Shown here in pieces: positions 62,932 to 64,000 of a stretch of DNA of 64,000 nt. Where the stretch lies: the NCBI RefSeq assembly GCF_000419525.1, contig NZ_ATTE01000001.1, positions 1,674,001 through 1,738,000 on the forward strand, in the 5' to 3' direction. A program made the translations under genes and the position numbers. The notes below the pieces were generated by a model, which saw only the letters and a program-made list of their open reading frames with translations, did not search any database and was not told the DNA's origin. The stretch is from Leucothrix mucor DSM 2157 (GTDB lineage Bacteria > Pseudomonadota > Gammaproteobacteria > Thiotrichales > Thiotrichaceae). The stretch's first letter is position 1. Each line of letters begins with the position of its first letter.

Positions 62932-64000
62932 TTAGCCCGGCTGATTAGCCTTTTCCAGCATGGCGTTGATCAATACATCACAGCCTGCGGTAATCCACTC
63001 AGGCTTGGCATCTTCCACTTCGTTATGGCTGATGCCGTCAATGCATGGCACGAATACCATTGATGTTGGAGCTACTTGCGACATGTAACAGGCATCATGA
63101 CCGGCACCGGCGACAATATCCTGATGAGCAAAGCCACAAGCTTCAGCGGCATTGCGCACCGCGTTGACACAGCCTTCATCAAACGGGACAGGCGCATAAT
63201 AGAAGATTTGCTCCAGGTCTTGCTCTAAGCCAATGGTTTGGCAGATTTCATCGATGCCGCTGCGAATCGCCGCATCCATTTTTGCCAATACTGCATCATC
63301 CGGATGACGAATGTCGATAGTGAGGAACACATTACCAGGGATAACGTTACGCGAGTTCGGATACACATTCAGCATACCCACTGTGGCGCAGGCCACTGGC
63401 GCATTATCCAAACCGACTTTGTTCACCAGATCAACCACGCGTGCCGCACCTAATAGCGCATCTTTACGACGAACCATTGGAGTAGGGCCAGCATGCGACT
63501 CAACGCCGGTTAGGTTCAGTTCGTACCAACGCTGACCTTGCGCGTGAGTTACCACACCGATTGGTAGTTCGGCTTCTTCAAGGATTGGGCCTTGCTCGAT
63601 ATGCACTTCAAAGAATGCGTGAACATCGCGGCCGCCCACTTCCTCTTCACCAGCATAGCCAATGCGCTCCAGCTCTTCGCCCATGGTCTTGCCATCTTCA
63701 TCGGCACGGGATAAGCCGTATTCCAAATCAAATACACCGGCAAATACGCCAGATGCCACCATGGCAGGGGCAAAGCGTGAGCCTTCCTCATTGGTCCAGA
63801 TCGCCGCTTCAACCGGGTGCTCAGTCTCAATGCCGTGATCGTTTAAGCTACGAATCACTTCTAAACCAGACAGCACACCATAAACACCATCAAAACGGCC
63901 ACCAGTCGGTTGTGTATCAATGTGGCTACCCGTAATTACCGGCGGGAGGTCGTTGTTCTTACCGGCACGACGGGCAAACACATTACCCATTTTATCGATC
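62932..64000 (-). CDS. M20-family Zn hydrolase (carbamoylase/ureidopropionase type), 5' end outside window
   Basis: The frame runs to the window edge, and the preceding codons continue in frame (IDKMGNVFARRAG), so the start lies beyond. Seen are GSHIDTQPTGGRFDGVYGVLSGLEV with metal-binding His and Asp, WTNEEGSRFAPAMVASGVFAG, MVRRKDALLGAARVV and late GAGHDACYMSQVAPTSMVFVP. This is the N-carbamoyl-beta-alanine/allantoate/N-carbamoyl-amino-acid amidohydrolase group. With the NCS1 permease it fits pyrimidine or hydantoin breakdown; the exact substrate is open. Confidence 0.92.
   Translation of the reverse strand, partial: IDKMGNVFARRAGKNNDLPPVITGSHIDTQPTGGRFDGVYGVLSGLEVIRSLNDHGIETEHPVEAAIWTNEEGSRFAPAMVASGVFAGVFDLEYGLSRADEDGKTMGEELERIGYAGEEEVGGRDVHAFFEVHIEQGPILEEAELPIGVVTHAQGQRWYELNLTGVESHAGPTPMVRRKDALLGAARVVDLVNKVGLDNAPVACATVGMLNVYPNSRNVIPGNVFLTIDIRHPDDAVLAKMDAAIRSGIDEICQTIGLEQDLEQIFYYAPVPFDEGCVNAVRNAAEACGFAHQDIVAGAGHDACYMSQVAPTSMVFVPCIDGISHNEVEDAKPEWITAGCDVLINAMLEKANQPG

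Overview
The window looks like chromosomal DNA from a free-living, probably aquatic gammaproteobacterium. The gene order nrdR-ribD-ribE-ribB-ribH-nusB-thiL-pgpA is the classical one for that class, and cbpA-cbpM, MetR, a thiamine-salvage operon behind a TPP riboswitch, a GlyGly-CTERM exported nuclease and an FNR-type box all fit. Composition is moderate, except for an AT-rich patch near 19.3-21.1 kb. A Thiotrichales-like lineage is a guess only. There is no rRNA, tRNA, CRISPR array, insertion sequence or prophage.

Layout. 0-5.6 kb: end of nrdR, then the riboflavin operon, nusB, thiL and pgpA. The ribB product carries a degenerate GTP cyclohydrolase II half. 5.6-15.3 kb: an orphan MetE N-terminal domain divergent from a MetR-like regulator, a hydrolase-OsmC fusion, a Gate-domain membrane protein, a low-molecular-weight phosphatase, a small-molecule kinase, a broken aldo/keto reductase and a large Orn/Lys/Arg decarboxylase. 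15.3-17.5 kb: a FadR-type regulator convergent with an FAD amine oxidase; both promoters share a motif. 17.6-22.1 kb: an accessory segment with a sulfotransferase-like protein, a secreted protein of four hemopexin-like repeats, a lipoprotein, a membrane protein and a secreted F-type (fucose-binding) lectin, then RidA. 22.5-27.7 kb: a SERCA-like Ca2+ P-type ATPase behind a perfect FNR-type box, an SdiA-regulated-type lipoprotein and an AAA/PD-(D/E)XK protein.

27.8-33.7 kb: a seven-gene thiamine salvage operon (thiD-thiZ-thiX-thiY-tenA-thiM-thiE on the minus strand) behind a TPP riboswitch. 33.7-47 kb: an esterase lipoprotein, an orphan Tdi1-type immunity-like protein, a large protein resembling GH67 alpha-glucuronidases, a zinc metallopeptidase, a LysE exporter divergent from a MocR regulator, a FAH-family enzyme, a DUF3144/FAD-protein/type II NADH dehydrogenase block, a DMT transporter, a cysteine dioxygenase-like cupin and an MFS transporter. 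47-54 kb: the exported nuclease, a 33-residue membrane peptide, GNAT and VOC genes flanked by two repeats with inverted DnaA-box pairs, upp, cbpA-cbpM, a Uma2 nuclease and a PIN/RHH toxin-antitoxin pair. 54-64 kb: nucleobase uptake and breakdown, with a cytosine deaminase-like enzyme, a BMP-type nucleoside ABC transporter, an NCS1 permease and an M20 carbamoylase/ureidopropionase cut by the window edge; an LtrA protein lies among them.

The clearest items for a second look are the stand-alone MetE N-terminal domain with a candidate operator, the DnaA-box repeats, the secreted lectin/hemopexin segment, three nested inverted repeats and the GH67-like protein. No wholly new multi-gene system could be shown from sequence alone.
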